From NCBI GenBank assembly GCA_009917455.1, contig QZDS01000008.1:109460-173459 (forward strand): a DNA stretch of 64,000 nt. Reading direction: 5' to 3'. This document shows, piece by piece, positions 36,002 through 45,411 of this stretch. Both the position numbers and the translations under genes were made by a program. The notes under the pieces are model-generated. The model was given only the letters and a program-made list of their open reading frames with translations. It did not search any database and was not told where the DNA came from. The DNA is from a bacterium 1xD8-48 (GTDB taxonomy: Bacteria > Bacillota > Clostridia > Lachnospirales > Lachnospiraceae). Every line of letters starts with the position of its first letter. The first letter of the stretch is position 1.

Positions 36002-36856
36002 ATGGAGCATTTTTATTTGATAGCAAACCCTACGAAGGACGCGGAACTGAAAACCGCCCATTCTATCAGGGACTATCTGACCGGCCGGGGGAAGACCTGC
36101 ATAATCGATGTAGGAGCAAGAAAGAAAGGTCAGGAGGGCTACACCTATAACGGACGGATAAGCGCTGAGACTGACTGTATTATTGTGCTGGGCGGAGACG
36201 GAACGCTGCTGCAGGCCGCCACGGATTTGGCGGAGAGAAGAATACCTTTTCTGGGAATCAATATGGGGACGCTGGGGTTTCTGGCCGAGGTAGGGCAGAC
36301 AGAATTTGAAGGAGCCCTTGACAAGCTGATAAAAAATGAATATGAGATTGAAGAACGCATGATGCTGGCCGGAAAGAGCTTTAACCGGCGGGAAATGATT
36401 GACGAAGCAGTAGCGCTTAATGATATTGTCATTACCCGGAAGGGCTCCCTGCAGATTATTAATTTGAATATTTATGTCAACGGGCAGTTCCTGCACCGTT
36501 ATCACGCCGACGGCGTAATCGCCGCCACGCCCACGGGCTCTACCGGATACAGCCTTTCGGCGGGCGGTCCTGTGGTGGAGCCGGGAGCGGAGCTTATTGT
36601 GCTTTCTCCCATCTGCCCGCACTCTATGCAAAGCAGGAGCATTGTGTTATCCCCGAAAGATACTGTCACGGTGGAGATAGAAAGCGGAAGGGACGGAGAG
36701 ATACAGGAGGTGGAGGCCATCTTTGACGGCTGCCATAAGGTTGCTCTGTGTACAGGAGAAAAAATTGAAATTCGGAAATCCGGTCAGACTACAGGGATTG
36801 TGAAGCTGAGCCAGGTAAGCTTTCTGGAGGTGCTGCACCGCAAAATGAGCGACTGA
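36002..36856 (+). CDS. nadK: NAD kinase
   Basis: A 284-residue enzyme that phosphorylates NAD to NADP. Signature blocks are IVLGGDGTLLQAA, NMGTLGFLAEV, GSTGYSLSAGGPVVEP and PICPHSMQSRSIVL. The start at 36002 is chosen because AGGAA lies just upstream and the frame before it has no family similarity. Standard neighbour of tlyA and argR in clostridia. Confidence 0.95.
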   Translation: MEHFYLIANPTKDAELKTAHSIRDYLTGRGKTCIIDVGARKKGQEGYTYNGRISAETDCIIVLGGDGTLLQAATDLAERRIPFLGINMGTLGFLAEVGQTEFEGALDKLIKNEYEIEERMMLAGKSFNRREMIDEAVALNDIVITRKGSLQIINLNIYVNGQFLHRYHADGVIAATPTGSTGYSLSAGGPVVEPGAELIVLSPICPHSMQSRSIVLSPKDTVTVEIESGRDGEIQEVEAIFDGCHKVALCTGEKIEIRKSGQTTGIVKLSQVSFLEVLHRKMSD

Positions 36857-36921
36857 CAGGAAAGCAAAAGCGGCGGCTGACGGATAAAAACAGCATTTTG
36901 TTTACAAGGTGGATTTGCGTT

Positions 36922-37374
36922 ATGAAAAAGAGCAGACATCAGAGAATAAAGGAACTGGTGGAACAATTTGAAATCGAAACCCAGGAGGAATTAGCGGACA
37001 GGCTGCGGGGGGACGGCTATACCGTTACCCAGGCCACAGTGTCCAGAGATATCAGAGAATTAAAGCTTTCCAAGATTCCTATGGGTAATGGAAGGCAGAA
37101 ATATACCATATTGATGCAAAGCGAGCACTATCTGAGCGATAAGTATATCAGAGTGCTGAAGGACGGGTTTGTATCTATGGATATGGCTCAGAATATTCTT
37201 GTAGTAAAGACTGTTTCCGGAATGGCAATGGCAGTTGCGGCAGCCATAGACGCTATGAAGCTGAAAGAGATAGTAGGATCCATTGCCGGAGACGATACCA
37301 TTATGATGGCGGTGAAAACCGCGGAGGATACTCAGTGCGTCATGGATAAAATTTATGACGTGCTTGACGAATAA
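36922..37374 (+). CDS. argR: Arginine repressor family regulator
   Basis: A 150-residue ArgR/AhrC protein. N-terminal winged helix (about 1-70): RHQRIKELVEQ, TQATVSRDIRELKLSKI. C-terminal oligomerisation and arginine-binding domain: VKTVSGMAMAVAAAID and GSIAGDDTIM. It controls arginine metabolism; location next to recN is typical of Firmicutes and says nothing special about its targets. Confidence 0.95.
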   Translation: MKKSRHQRIKELVEQFEIETQEELADRLRGDGYTVTQATVSRDIRELKLSKIPMGNGRQKYTILMQSEHYLSDKYIRVLKDGFVSMDMAQNILVVKTVSGMAMAVAAAIDAMKLKEIVGSIAGDDTIMMAVKTAEDTQCVMDKIYDVLDE

Positions 37375-37415
37375 CCGACTGTGCGCTTGAGAGAAGGGGC
37401 ATAAGGAGGGAGCGT

Positions 37416-39104
37416 ATGCTTGAAAGTTTACATGTAAAAAATCTGGCGCTTATTGATGAGCAGGAGGTGGTGTTTTCACCGGGAATGAATATCCTCACAG
37501 GAGAAACCGGAGCGGGGAAATCTATTATCATAGGCTCTGTGAATCTTGCGCTGGGAGCGAAGGCAGGGAAGGAATATATCCGCGCGGGAGCGGAGTATGC
37601 CCTTGTGGAGCTTGTATTTTCCTTAAATGAGCAGCAATGCGGATGGCTTAAGGAAATGGAGCTTCCGATAGAGGAGGACCATACCCTGATTTTGCAGCGA
37701 AAAATCACCGCCGGACGGAGTATCTGCCGGGCAAACGGGGAAAGCATCAGCGCCAGCCAGCTGAAAAGTCTGGCGGGATGCCTTCTGGATATGTATGGAC
37801 AGCATGAGCATCAGTCGTTGCTAAAGCCTGCCGCAGCGGGAAAGCTTCTGGATGATTACATCGGTGAAAAGGCTGAGTCGGTGAAGGCGGAATTGAAGGC
37901 GAAGCTTGCAGATTACAGGGAGTGCCGGGAGGAACTGGAAAGCCAGGATACCGATGAGAGAGTGCGCGCGCGGGAGGCGCAGCTTCTGGAATTTGAGGTG
38001 AACGAAATAGAAGCCGCCGGTTTAAACCCTGAGGAAGACGAACAGGTTGAAAAGAGATACCGGAGGCTGATAAATGCGAAACGGGTAAAAGAGGTGGTCT
38101 ATGGGGTGCATGCTCTTACCGGTTATGAGGCGGAGGGCAGCGCTGGCCTTGCCGTGGGGCATGCGCTCCGCGAGCTGAAAACCATAAGTGCCTATGACGA
38201 TGAAAGCGAGCCTTTGATTTCCCAGCTTACGGACATTGACGATTTGCTGAATGATTTCAACCGTTCCATGGCACAGTACAGTGACAGCCTTGAATTTGAC
38301 GAGGAGGAATTTGCGCATCTGGAGGAGCGGCTCAACGTTCTTAACCATTTGAAGGATAAGTACGGCAGCACCATTGCCGATATCTTAAAGACCTGGGAGG
38401 AAAAACAGAAATCCCTTGAAAAGCTTGGCAATTATGAGGCTTATATGGAGCAGCTGCGGGAACGGCAAAAGGAGCTGGAGGGGGAAATCCTCGGGCTGTG
38501 TGAAAAGCTCTCCGGGCTTCGGAAAAAGGCGGCCGGGCCCCTTGCAAAGAAGCTGAAGGGAGCCATGACGGATTTGAATTTCTTAAATGTGGAGTTTTTT
38601 ATTTCTGTTACGGAGGACGCAAAGGCATTTTCAACGGACGGCTATGACCAGGTGGAGTTTATGATTTCCACAAATCCCGGTGAGGCGGTAAAGCCCCTCT
38701 GGCAGATTGCCAGCGGCGGCGAACTGTCCCGGATTATGCTTGCCTTTAAGACGGTTTTTGCGGATAAGGACGATACGGATACGCTGGTGTTTGATGAGAT
38801 TGACACGGGAATCAGCGGAAAGACGGCCTGGAAGGTGGCGGAAAAGCTGGGAAGGCTTTCGCGCAATCACCAGATTATCTGTATTACCCATCTGGCGCAG
38901 ATTGCCTCCATGGCCGATTCCCATTTTCTCATTGAAAAGAATATCAAAAATGACCGGACGGTAACGGATATCCGGGAGCTTACGGGAGAGGAAAGCCTCA
39001 AGGAAATGGCAAGGCTTCTTGGAAGCGGAGAGCTGACGGAAGCGGTTCTTTGCAATGCCAGGGAGATGAGGCAGACTGCGGAGAAAGTGAAAGAAAGCAG
39101 ATAA
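37416..39104 (+). CDS. recN: DNA repair protein RecN
   Basis: A 562-residue SMC-like ATPase for double-strand-break repair. Walker A GETGAGKSIIIGS at about 28-40, long coiled-coil arms in the middle (about 160-390), ABC signature SGGELSRIMLAFK and Walker B VFDEIDTGISG near the C-terminus. Length is normal. The downstream 119 bp hold a leader peptide and attenuator for the next gene rather than a terminator. Confidence 0.97.
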   Translation: MLESLHVKNLALIDEQEVVFSPGMNILTGETGAGKSIIIGSVNLALGAKAGKEYIRAGAEYALVELVFSLNEQQCGWLKEMELPIEEDHTLILQRKITAGRSICRANGESISASQLKSLAGCLLDMYGQHEHQSLLKPAAAGKLLDDYIGEKAESVKAELKAKLADYRECREELESQDTDERVRAREAQLLEFEVNEIEAAGLNPEEDEQVEKRYRRLINAKRVKEVVYGVHALTGYEAEGSAGLAVGHALRELKTISAYDDESEPLISQLTDIDDLLNDFNRSMAQYSDSLEFDEEEFAHLEERLNVLNHLKDKYGSTIADILKTWEEKQKSLEKLGNYEAYMEQLRERQKELEGEILGLCEKLSGLRKKAAGPLAKKLKGAMTDLNFLNVEFFISVTEDAKAFSTDGYDQVEFMISTNPGEAVKPLWQIASGGELSRIMLAFKTVFADKDDTDTLVFDEIDTGISGKTAWKVAEKLGRLSRNHQIICITHLAQIASMADSHFLIEKNIKNDRTVTDIRELTGEESLKEMARLLGSGELTEAVLCNAREMRQTAEKVKESR

Positions 39105-39139
39105 TTACAGAAAGACTTAAAATAGAGGAGATGAATCTT

Positions 39140-39193
39140 ATGGTTTTAATGATAAAAAGAAAGGCGGTAACCTCTGTTAGTTCCTCCTGCTGA
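39140..39193 (+). CDS. Putative 17-residue leader peptide upstream of MATE exporter
   Basis: A short frame, MVLMIKRKAVTSVSSSC, preceded by AGGAG (39126-39130) at nine bases. The stop codon (39191-39193) follows directly on the sequence that can hide the ribosome binding site of the MATE gene. A ribosome translating or stalled on this frame would cover that sequence. An ATG at 39131 would add three residues but touches the AGGAG. The design resembles erm-type and other drug-responsive leaders. It is inferred from arrangement, as no homologue is recognised. Confidence 0.55.
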   Translation: MVLMIKRKAVTSVSSSC

Positions 39194-39223
39194 AAATTAC
39201 GAATTATTTGACAGGAGGATACC
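39166..39223 (+). promoter_or_regulatory. Candidate translational attenuator of the MATE gene
   Basis: TCCTCCTG (39182-39189) is perfectly complementary to CAGGAGGA (39212-39219), which contains the AGGAGG ribosome binding site of the MATE gene; the loop is 22 bases. A competing pairing of GGTAACCTC (39166-39174) with GAGGATACC (39215-39223), eight of nine, covers the same site. No T run follows, so control would be at translation. Confidence 0.6.
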
Positions 39224-40615
39224 ATGAAAAAACTGAATAAAAAAGGAACATCCATGCAGGTTGTGGATATGACGAAGGGCAGCCCCATCAGGCTGATACT
39301 GGGCTTTGCCGTCCCCATGTTTATCGGAAATATCTTTCAGCAGTTTTATACCATGACGGACACAATGGTGGTGGGGCACAGCCTGGGAGATAACGCAATT
39401 GCCGCCATCGGAGCGACATCTGCGTTGTACAGCCTGATTTTCCGTATTGCCTTTGGGATGAACAACGGCTACGGAATTGTGGTGAGCCGGTGCTTTGGTA
39501 CCCATAATGAAAAGGAGCTGAGACAGTCTGTTGCGGGAATGATAACCTATAATACTGTGGTTACGCTGATACTGACAGCGATTGCACTTGTATTTTTAAG
39601 ACCTTTGCTTGTTTTTATGAATACGCCGGAAGCGATTTTTAAGCAGGCTTATCTGTACATCGTCATTTTATGCGCGGGTATGATTTTTACCATTTGCTAT
39701 AACATGTTCGCCTCAATCCTGCGGGCGGTGGGAAACAGCCGGGCGCCTCTTTACTTTTTGATTATGGCGTCGCTTATCAATATCGTGCTGGATATCATAC
39801 TGGTAGTATGGCTTCGCGGAGGCGTTGCGGGGGCGGCTGCTGCGACGATTGCGGCGCAGGCGATTTCGGCATTTTTGAGCGGAGGCTATCTTGTGAAAAA
39901 TTACCGGGAAATACTGCCCCGGAAAAAAGAGGACTTTTGTGTGCCGAAACCGCTTCGGAGGGATTTGCTTTCCACAGGAATTGCCATGGCGCTTGTGGAG
40001 AGTCTGGTAGATTTGGGAACCATGATATTCCAGAGGGCCAATAATATGCTTGGCGAGGCGACAATCGCGGCCTTTACAGCTTCAAGACGTATTCTGGAAA
40101 CTCTCCTTGAACCGGTATGCACCATAGCCGTTGCCAATTCCGTATTTGCAGGACAGAACCTGGGAGCAAGGCGGCCTGACAGAATCAGGGAAGCGCTTAG
40201 GAAGGTGCTGGTACTGGAAGTGCTGTGGGCTTCTTTTGCAGCTCTGGGCATATGGCTGTCTGGCGGCAGCCTGATAAGGCTTGTTACAGGGTCAGAGAAC
40301 AGTCAGATGATTCAGATGGCGGTGAGCTGTATGCGGATTCAGTTTTCCTTCTATCCGGTACTGGCGATTCTGCTTTGTATGCGGGACGCCATGCAGGCCA
40401 TTGGATTTAAGGCGGCGCCCGTGGCGTCAAGCGTTATTGAGCTTTCCATGAAAATGTTTGCCGCATGGCAGCTGATTCCCCGGATGGGCTTTTTGGGGAC
40501 CAGTATTACCGAACCTGTTACATGGGTGCTTATGACAGTATTTCTGATGGCAGCCTATATGGCCGGGAGAAGAAAAATATTTGAACCGCTCTCCCGAAAT
40601 GAAGTGGGAGAATAA
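39224..40615 (+). CDS. MATE family efflux transporter
   Basis: A 463-residue, twelve-helix exporter. DMTKGSPIRLILGFAVPMF and FQQFYTMTDTMVVGHSLGD are the N-terminal MATE pattern, repeated in the second half (VESLVDLGTMIFQRANNMLG). Such pumps expel drugs or metabolites using sodium or proton gradients. The AGGAGG site is five bases before the ATG, and its sequestration by an upstream hairpin implies inducible expression. A second, different MATE gene is at 57.0 kb. Confidence 0.92.
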   Translation: MKKLNKKGTSMQVVDMTKGSPIRLILGFAVPMFIGNIFQQFYTMTDTMVVGHSLGDNAIAAIGATSALYSLIFRIAFGMNNGYGIVVSRCFGTHNEKELRQSVAGMITYNTVVTLILTAIALVFLRPLLVFMNTPEAIFKQAYLYIVILCAGMIFTICYNMFASILRAVGNSRAPLYFLIMASLINIVLDIILVVWLRGGVAGAAAATIAAQAISAFLSGGYLVKNYREILPRKKEDFCVPKPLRRDLLSTGIAMALVESLVDLGTMIFQRANNMLGEATIAAFTASRRILETLLEPVCTIAVANSVFAGQNLGARRPDRIREALRKVLVLEVLWASFAALGIWLSGGSLIRLVTGSENSQMIQMAVSCMRIQFSFYPVLAILLCMRDAMQAIGFKAAPVASSVIELSMKMFAAWQLIPRMGFLGTSITEPVTWVLMTVFLMAAYMAGRRKIFEPLSRNEVGE

Positions 40616-40713
40616 CGGAAATCCCAAAATCCTACTAAAAAAACCAAAAATATTCACTGTTCAAAAAGTGGACTGACATTTAAAATGGTAATGTATGGTA
40701 GTTACATATTTTG

Positions 40714-40745
40714 TCCCCGCAGGGGTTCGCCCTGTGGGGATTTTT
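40714..40745 (+). terminator. Terminator after MATE gene
   Basis: An 11-bp stem (TCCCCGCAGGG with CCCTGTGGGGA, one G-T pair) around GTTCG is followed by TTTTT. It separates the MATE unit from the uxu genes. Confidence 0.9.
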
Positions 40746-40823
40746 ACTAAAAAGCAGAAAAAACAGCAAAATTTTTTATATGTTTTTTCCAAAGTAAACA
40801 TGTATTTGTTTTTCTTCATGTAG

Positions 40824-40829
40824 TATAAT
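40824..40829 (+). promoter_or_regulatory. -10 element before uxuA
   Basis: TATAAT at 40824-40829, in a very AT-rich stretch 24 bp before the uxuA ATG. No good -35 exists at 17 bp, so expression may need an activator. Confidence 0.4.
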
Positions 40830-40852
40830 AAAAAAAGATTGGAGGTTATATT

Positions 40853-41938
40853 ATGCAAATGCAAATGGGTTTTCGCTGGTACGGCGAAGGCAATGACGAC
40901 ATTAAGTTGTCGGACATCAGGCAGATTCCCGGCGTGACAAGTATTGTCTGGGCTCTGCACAGCAAGCTTCCGGGAGAAATCTGGGAGGTCAGCGAGATTG
41001 CCGAAGTGCAAAAACAACTGGAGCCATATGGCTTCAACATGGACGTGGTGGAGTCGGTGAATGTTCATGACGACATTAAAATCGGCCTGCCCACAAGGGA
41101 CGGATATATTGCCAATTATATCCAGACCATCCGCAATCTTTCAAAGTTTGGCGTAAAAGTAATCTGTTATAATTTCATGCCGGTCTTTGACTGGACGCGT
41201 ACCGATTTGTTCCATCCGGTAGGAGACGGCTCCACTGCCTTGTATTATGAGGCAAGTAAGATTCATGACGACCCCAAGGAGATGGCGGATTATATTTTGA
41301 ATAATCTGCATGGACTTACATTCCCCGGCTGGGAACCGGAGCGTATGGCAAGGCTGGATGAGCTGTTCGAGGCATATAAGCCTGTGACCAAGGATAAGCT
41401 GTGGGAAAACCTGAAATATTTCCTTGAAGCTTTGATGCCGGTATGCCATGAATGCGATATTAAAATGGCAATCCACATGGACGACCCCCCATGGGATATT
41501 TTCGGCCTGCCCCGCCTTTTAGTGGACGCAGAGTCTGTAGACAAATTCCTCAAACTGGTAGACGACCCTTACAACTGCCTGACACTGTGTTCGGGAAGCC
41601 TTAATGCAAATCCCGAGAACAATGTGGCGTCAATTGTACGCAAGCATTGCGACCGTATTGCCTTTGCGCATATTCGTAACGTGAAGCATTTCCCTAACGG
41701 AGATTTCTCCGAGGCGAGCCACCGCGACTGCGATGGGGATACGGGAATACTGGATATTATCAAGGCATATCATGACTGCGGCTTTAAGGGATATATCCGT
41801 CCCGACCACGGAAGACATCTGTGGGACGAGGGGCCGGGTAACGTGCGTCCCGGTTACGGCCTGTATGACCGCGCGCTTGGTATCATGTATATGTGGGGTA
41901 TCTGGGATATGCTTGATAAGCTGGACGCCCAGAAGTAA
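40853..41938 (+). CDS. uxuA: Mannonate dehydratase
   Basis: A 361-residue UxuA enzyme that dehydrates D-mannonate to 2-keto-3-deoxygluconate in glucuronate breakdown. MGFRWYGEGND at the start, VICYNFMPVFDWTRTDL, CSGSLNANPENN and HIRNVKHFPNGDFSEASH are diagnostic. The ATG follows GGAGG. It is paired with uxuB, 30 bp downstream. Confidence 0.96.
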   Translation: MQMQMGFRWYGEGNDDIKLSDIRQIPGVTSIVWALHSKLPGEIWEVSEIAEVQKQLEPYGFNMDVVESVNVHDDIKIGLPTRDGYIANYIQTIRNLSKFGVKVICYNFMPVFDWTRTDLFHPVGDGSTALYYEASKIHDDPKEMADYILNNLHGLTFPGWEPERMARLDELFEAYKPVTKDKLWENLKYFLEALMPVCHECDIKMAIHMDDPPWDIFGLPRLLVDAESVDKFLKLVDDPYNCLTLCSGSLNANPENNVASIVRKHCDRIAFAHIRNVKHFPNGDFSEASHRDCDGDTGILDIIKAYHDCGFKGYIRPDHGRHLWDEGPGNVRPGYGLYDRALGIMYMWGIWDMLDKLDAQK

Positions 41939-41968
41939 TAAAACAAAAACGAAAGGGGTTATATTACA

Positions 41969-43552
41969 ATGAAACTTGTTGATATTAAAAACGGCATTGG
42001 ACCGGAGTGGGCGGCAAAAGGTTATCAGATGCCCAAATTTGATATTGAAGCGGTTCGCGCTAAAACCCACGACGAGCCTACATGGCTTCATTTTGGAGCC
42101 GGAAATATTTTCCGTGCATTTCCGGCGGCAATTCTGCAGCAGGCTCTTGACTCCGGGCAGTATGACAGAGGCGTTATCGTAGCCGAGGGCTTTGACTTTG
42201 AGATTATTGACAAGGCTTATGAGCCTTACGACAACATGAGCCTTCTGGTTTGCCTTAAGTCAGATGGAACGATTCAGAAAAAGGTCATTGCTTCCGTTAC
42301 GGAAAGCTTAAAAGCCGACCCGCAGTTTGGCGGCGACTGGGTCAGACTGGTTGAGATTTTCTGCAAACCCAGCCTTCAGATGATTTCCTTTACCATCACG
42401 GAAAAGGGATACGGCGTTGCGCCTGCCGACCTTGAAAAGGGGCTGACGCCGGCTCTTATTATGGGCAAGGTTACGGTTCTTTTATATGAGCGTTTTAAAG
42501 CCGGAAAGCTGCCGCTGACCGTACAGAGTATGGATAACTGCTCCCATAATGGCGATAAGGTAAAGGCTGCCGTTATTGCCTATGCTTCTAAATGGGTAGA
42601 GCAGGGACTGGTTCCGAAGGAATTTCTGGATTATGTACAGGATTCTTCAAAGGTTACCTATCCATGGAGCATGATTGACAAAATCACTCCCCGTCCCGAC
42701 CCCAAGGTTCAGAAAATGCTTGAGGACGACGGTTTTGAAGACAATTACACAATCATTACCGAAAAACGTACCTACACGGCGCCTTTTGTTAATGCGGAAG
42801 AAACCGAGTACCTGGTTGTGGAGGATAACTACACCAATGACCGTCCTCCTTTAGAGCTTGGCGGCGCGCTGTATGTTGACCGCGAGACCGTTGACAAAGT
42901 TGAGAGAATGAAGGTCTGCACCTGTTTGAACCCTCTGCACACAGCAATGTCAATTTACGGCTGTATGCTGGGATATGACCTTATTTCCGCCGAAATGGAA
43001 GACGAGGATATCAAGGGGCTTATCAAGAAGATGGGCTACATTGAGGCAATGCCGGTTGTGGTAGACCCGGGCGTTTTAAAGCCGGCCGATTTCATCGACG
43101 CAGTGCTTAACCGCCGTCTGCCGAATCCGTTCATGCCCGACGCGCCTCAGCGTATTGCAACGGATACCAGCCAGAAGCTGTCCATCCGCTTTGGCGAAAC
43201 CATCAAAGCTTATCAGGCAAGAGGCCTTAATATGGATGAGCTGATTCTGATACCTCTGGTGCTTGCCGGATATGCCCGTTATATCAAGGGAATCGATGAT
43301 GAAGGCAAGGCCTTTGAGCCCTCCCCCGACCCGCTCCTTGCAGAGCTTTCGGCGATTGTAGCTCCTCTTGAGGTAAAAGAGGGAGAACAGGACTTCTCCT
43401 GTCTGAAAGAACTCTACAGCCGCAAGGACGTGTTTGGCGTTGACCTGTACGAAGCAGGCCTTGGCGAGCGTATCGAAGGCATGGTGGCAGAGCTGTACGC
43501 AGGCCCTGGCGCCGTGAGAAAGACGCTGCATAAATATGTTTCTGCAAGATAA
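41969..43552 (+). CDS. uxuB: Fructuronate reductase (mannitol dehydrogenase family)
   Basis: A 527-residue NAD-dependent polyol dehydrogenase that reduces fructuronate to mannonate, the step before UxuA. Visible markers are HFGAGNIFRAF (nucleotide-binding region), SMDNCSHNGDK, and the catalytic-lysine region KVCTCLNPLHTAMSIYGC. Specificity for fructuronate is inferred from pairing with uxuA. No uxaC or permease is in the window. Confidence 0.92.
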   Translation: MKLVDIKNGIGPEWAAKGYQMPKFDIEAVRAKTHDEPTWLHFGAGNIFRAFPAAILQQALDSGQYDRGVIVAEGFDFEIIDKAYEPYDNMSLLVCLKSDGTIQKKVIASVTESLKADPQFGGDWVRLVEIFCKPSLQMISFTITEKGYGVAPADLEKGLTPALIMGKVTVLLYERFKAGKLPLTVQSMDNCSHNGDKVKAAVIAYASKWVEQGLVPKEFLDYVQDSSKVTYPWSMIDKITPRPDPKVQKMLEDDGFEDNYTIITEKRTYTAPFVNAEETEYLVVEDNYTNDRPPLELGGALYVDRETVDKVERMKVCTCLNPLHTAMSIYGCMLGYDLISAEMEDEDIKGLIKKMGYIEAMPVVVDPGVLKPADFIDAVLNRRLPNPFMPDAPQRIATDTSQKLSIRFGETIKAYQARGLNMDELILIPLVLAGYARYIKGIDDEGKAFEPSPDPLLAELSAIVAPLEVKEGEQDFSCLKELYSRKDVFGVDLYEAGLGERIEGMVAELYAGPGAVRKTLHKYVSAR

Positions 43553-43608
43553 TACGATATTTTAAATAGCAGGCCGTTGCAAGGCCGGACAATATGACCA
43601 AAAACAGT

Positions 43609-43644
43609 AAAGGAACCGGAGCAATTTGAATCCGGTTCCTTTTT
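43609..43644 (+). terminator. Terminator after uxuB
   Basis: A perfect 12-bp stem, AAAGGAACCGGA with TCCGGTTCCTTT, a ten-base loop and a T run. It ends the uxuA-uxuB unit. Confidence 0.92.
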
Positions 43645-43817
43645 GGCAGGTGCTTTTGAGTGTCTTTATAGCCACAAGTACAAGATAGCGCGTTGTGCAA
43701 TTCTTTAATAGAAACAATTGGAAGAAAAAAATTGAAAATCTAAAAGTAAAATTCAAAGTTTTTCGCATACTAAAATAGAAAATTTCACTTTTACTATAAA
43801 ATAAAGGATGTGGAAAC

Positions 43818-45122
43818 TTGAACTACTTGGATGAATCAAATCATGGCAAGGCTGCCGGATATAAAAAATTTCTATATGTAATGCTTGTTTTCGGCATAAC
43901 TGCAGTGATGATTTCTTTCTATTATTTTATGTGGCTCAGTGTTCCGTCCACCATCATGATAAAGGCGGGGGTGGAACAGGAATTGGATTTTAAGGTACCG
44001 GCCACCGGTGAACTATATCGGGAAGCAGTGGAGGCGAGCGGCCCTGCTGTCACAGCTCCGGAAGCACAAGGAAGCCTTTACATTGACCTGGGACGGCCGG
44101 TTACAGTAAAAGCAAACCAGGTCGAGCAATATAAACTTCAGTTAAAGTTGTTTGGCGTTATTCCCCTGAAAGAAGTAGATGTAGAGGTCATTCAGGATTT
44201 ACAGCTGAAGCCGGCGGGTATCCCTATCGGAATTTACGTAAAGACAGAAGGGGTGCTTGTGGTGGGAATCGGAGAATTTGAGGGAGAGGACGGACAAAAA
44301 TTTACCCCGGGAAAATATGTATTCCAGGTGGGAGACTATATATTGGAAATTAACGATGAGAAAATCAATGAAAAAAAGGAGCTAATAGAAAGAGTCAGTC
44401 ACAGCGAAGGGCAGGAAATGGTATTTAAAGTAAAACGCGGAGATGCCCTGATAGAAGTGAAAACAAGACCGGAGATGAATCAGAATGGAGAGTACAAATT
44501 GGGCGTCTGGGTCAGGGATAATGCTCAGGGAGTGGGCACTATGACCTATATTGACGAGCATGGATGCTTTGGCGCGTTAGGGCATGGTATTAATGATGTG
44601 GATACCAGCACATTGATGAGCCTGTCCAGTGGAACTCTTTATCACACGGAAATTATTGGAATCACAAGAGGCGCCAACGGCTCGCCGGGAGAACTGACGG
44701 GTTTTATTGAGTATGACGATAAAAATATTATGGGAGAAATCACAGCCAACACGCCCAGAGGCATTTTTGGAATCTGTACACCGGAAACTGAAACCAATGC
44801 GGATAACGATTATTATCCCCTTGGACTGAAACAGGAAATCCAAAAAGGCCCGGCACAAATTATATGCTCACTGGGAGATGAAACACGGATATACAATATT
44901 GAAATCACGGACATTAATCTTGAAAACGATAATATAAACAGAGGAATTGTACTCAAAATTACAGACCCCGAGCTCCTTGCGGCCACCGGTGGCATTGTCC
45001 AGGGCATGAGCGGCAGCCCTATCATACAAAATGACAAACTAATCGGCGCAGTAACCCACGTACTGGTGCAAGACCCCACCAGAGGATACGGGATATTTAT
45101 TGAAAACATGCTCGTGCACTAA
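43818..45122 (+). CDS. spoIVB: SpoIVB peptidase
   Basis: A 434-residue forespore serine peptidase that triggers sigma-K activation by cutting SpoIVFA. It has an N-terminal membrane helix (about 18-40), a PDZ domain (about 140-215, ILEINDEKINEKKELIE) and a C-terminal S55 domain with the histidine region FGALGHGINDVDT and catalytic serine in IVQGMSGSPIIQ. A TTG start fits AAGGA. A possible sigma-G-like element (GCATA at 43765, CACTTTTA at 43786) precedes it but is weak. The usual spo0A neighbour is not found downstream. Confidence 0.95.
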   Translation: MNYLDESNHGKAAGYKKFLYVMLVFGITAVMISFYYFMWLSVPSTIMIKAGVEQELDFKVPATGELYREAVEASGPAVTAPEAQGSLYIDLGRPVTVKANQVEQYKLQLKLFGVIPLKEVDVEVIQDLQLKPAGIPIGIYVKTEGVLVVGIGEFEGEDGQKFTPGKYVFQVGDYILEINDEKINEKKELIERVSHSEGQEMVFKVKRGDALIEVKTRPEMNQNGEYKLGVWVRDNAQGVGTMTYIDEHGCFGALGHGINDVDTSTLMSLSSGTLYHTEIIGITRGANGSPGELTGFIEYDDKNIMGEITANTPRGIFGICTPETETNADNDYYPLGLKQEIQKGPAQIICSLGDETRIYNIEITDINLENDNINRGIVLKITDPELLAATGGIVQGMSGSPIIQNDKLIGAVTHVLVQDPTRGYGIFIENMLVH

Positions 45123-45145
45123 AGTCCGGGCAGATGCAGAAGCAG

Positions 45146-45183
45146 AGGGAAATTTATCAGGCCTGCCTGAATAAATTTCCCTT
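45146..45183 (+). terminator. Long hairpin after spoIVB
   Basis: AGGGAAATTTAT-CAGG pairs with CCTGA-ATAAATTTCCCT, a 16-bp stem with one bulge. There is no following T run, so it may be a weak or factor-assisted terminator, or an mRNA end-protector. Confidence 0.55.
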
Positions 45184-45249
45184 GAAAAAGCCTGAGGCAG
45201 TTTTGAATATCAGATATCAAACGAACAGCCTTTGGGCCATAGACCGTCA

Positions 45250-45308
45250 ATGTCAGTGTATTTCACTGACATTTTTGCATTTATGGACAATTCGTGCAAA
45301 GTGTCCAT
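45250..45308 (+). promoter_or_regulatory. Two inverted repeats upstream of the TetR fragment
   Basis: ATGTCAGTG/CACTGACAT (45250-45258 and 45264-45272, followed by TTTT) could be a terminator. ATGGACA/TGTCCAT (45283-45289 and 45302-45308) has a 12-base spacer and looks more like a protein-binding operator. The stretch 45123-45411 has no credible gene. Confidence 0.45.
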
Positions 45309-45411
45309 TAGTGAACAAAAACTGATTATTGAAGATTGATTTTCTGTATGCTGTTGATAAAGTATAAGCAGATGGGCATCTGTACATGAATATTCAATTG
45401 GAGCAATATGA

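Noticed and set aside
43765..43793. Sigma-G promoter of spoIVB
   Set aside because: GCATA and CACTTTTA are present but spacing and -10 match are poor; kept only as a remark in the gene entry.
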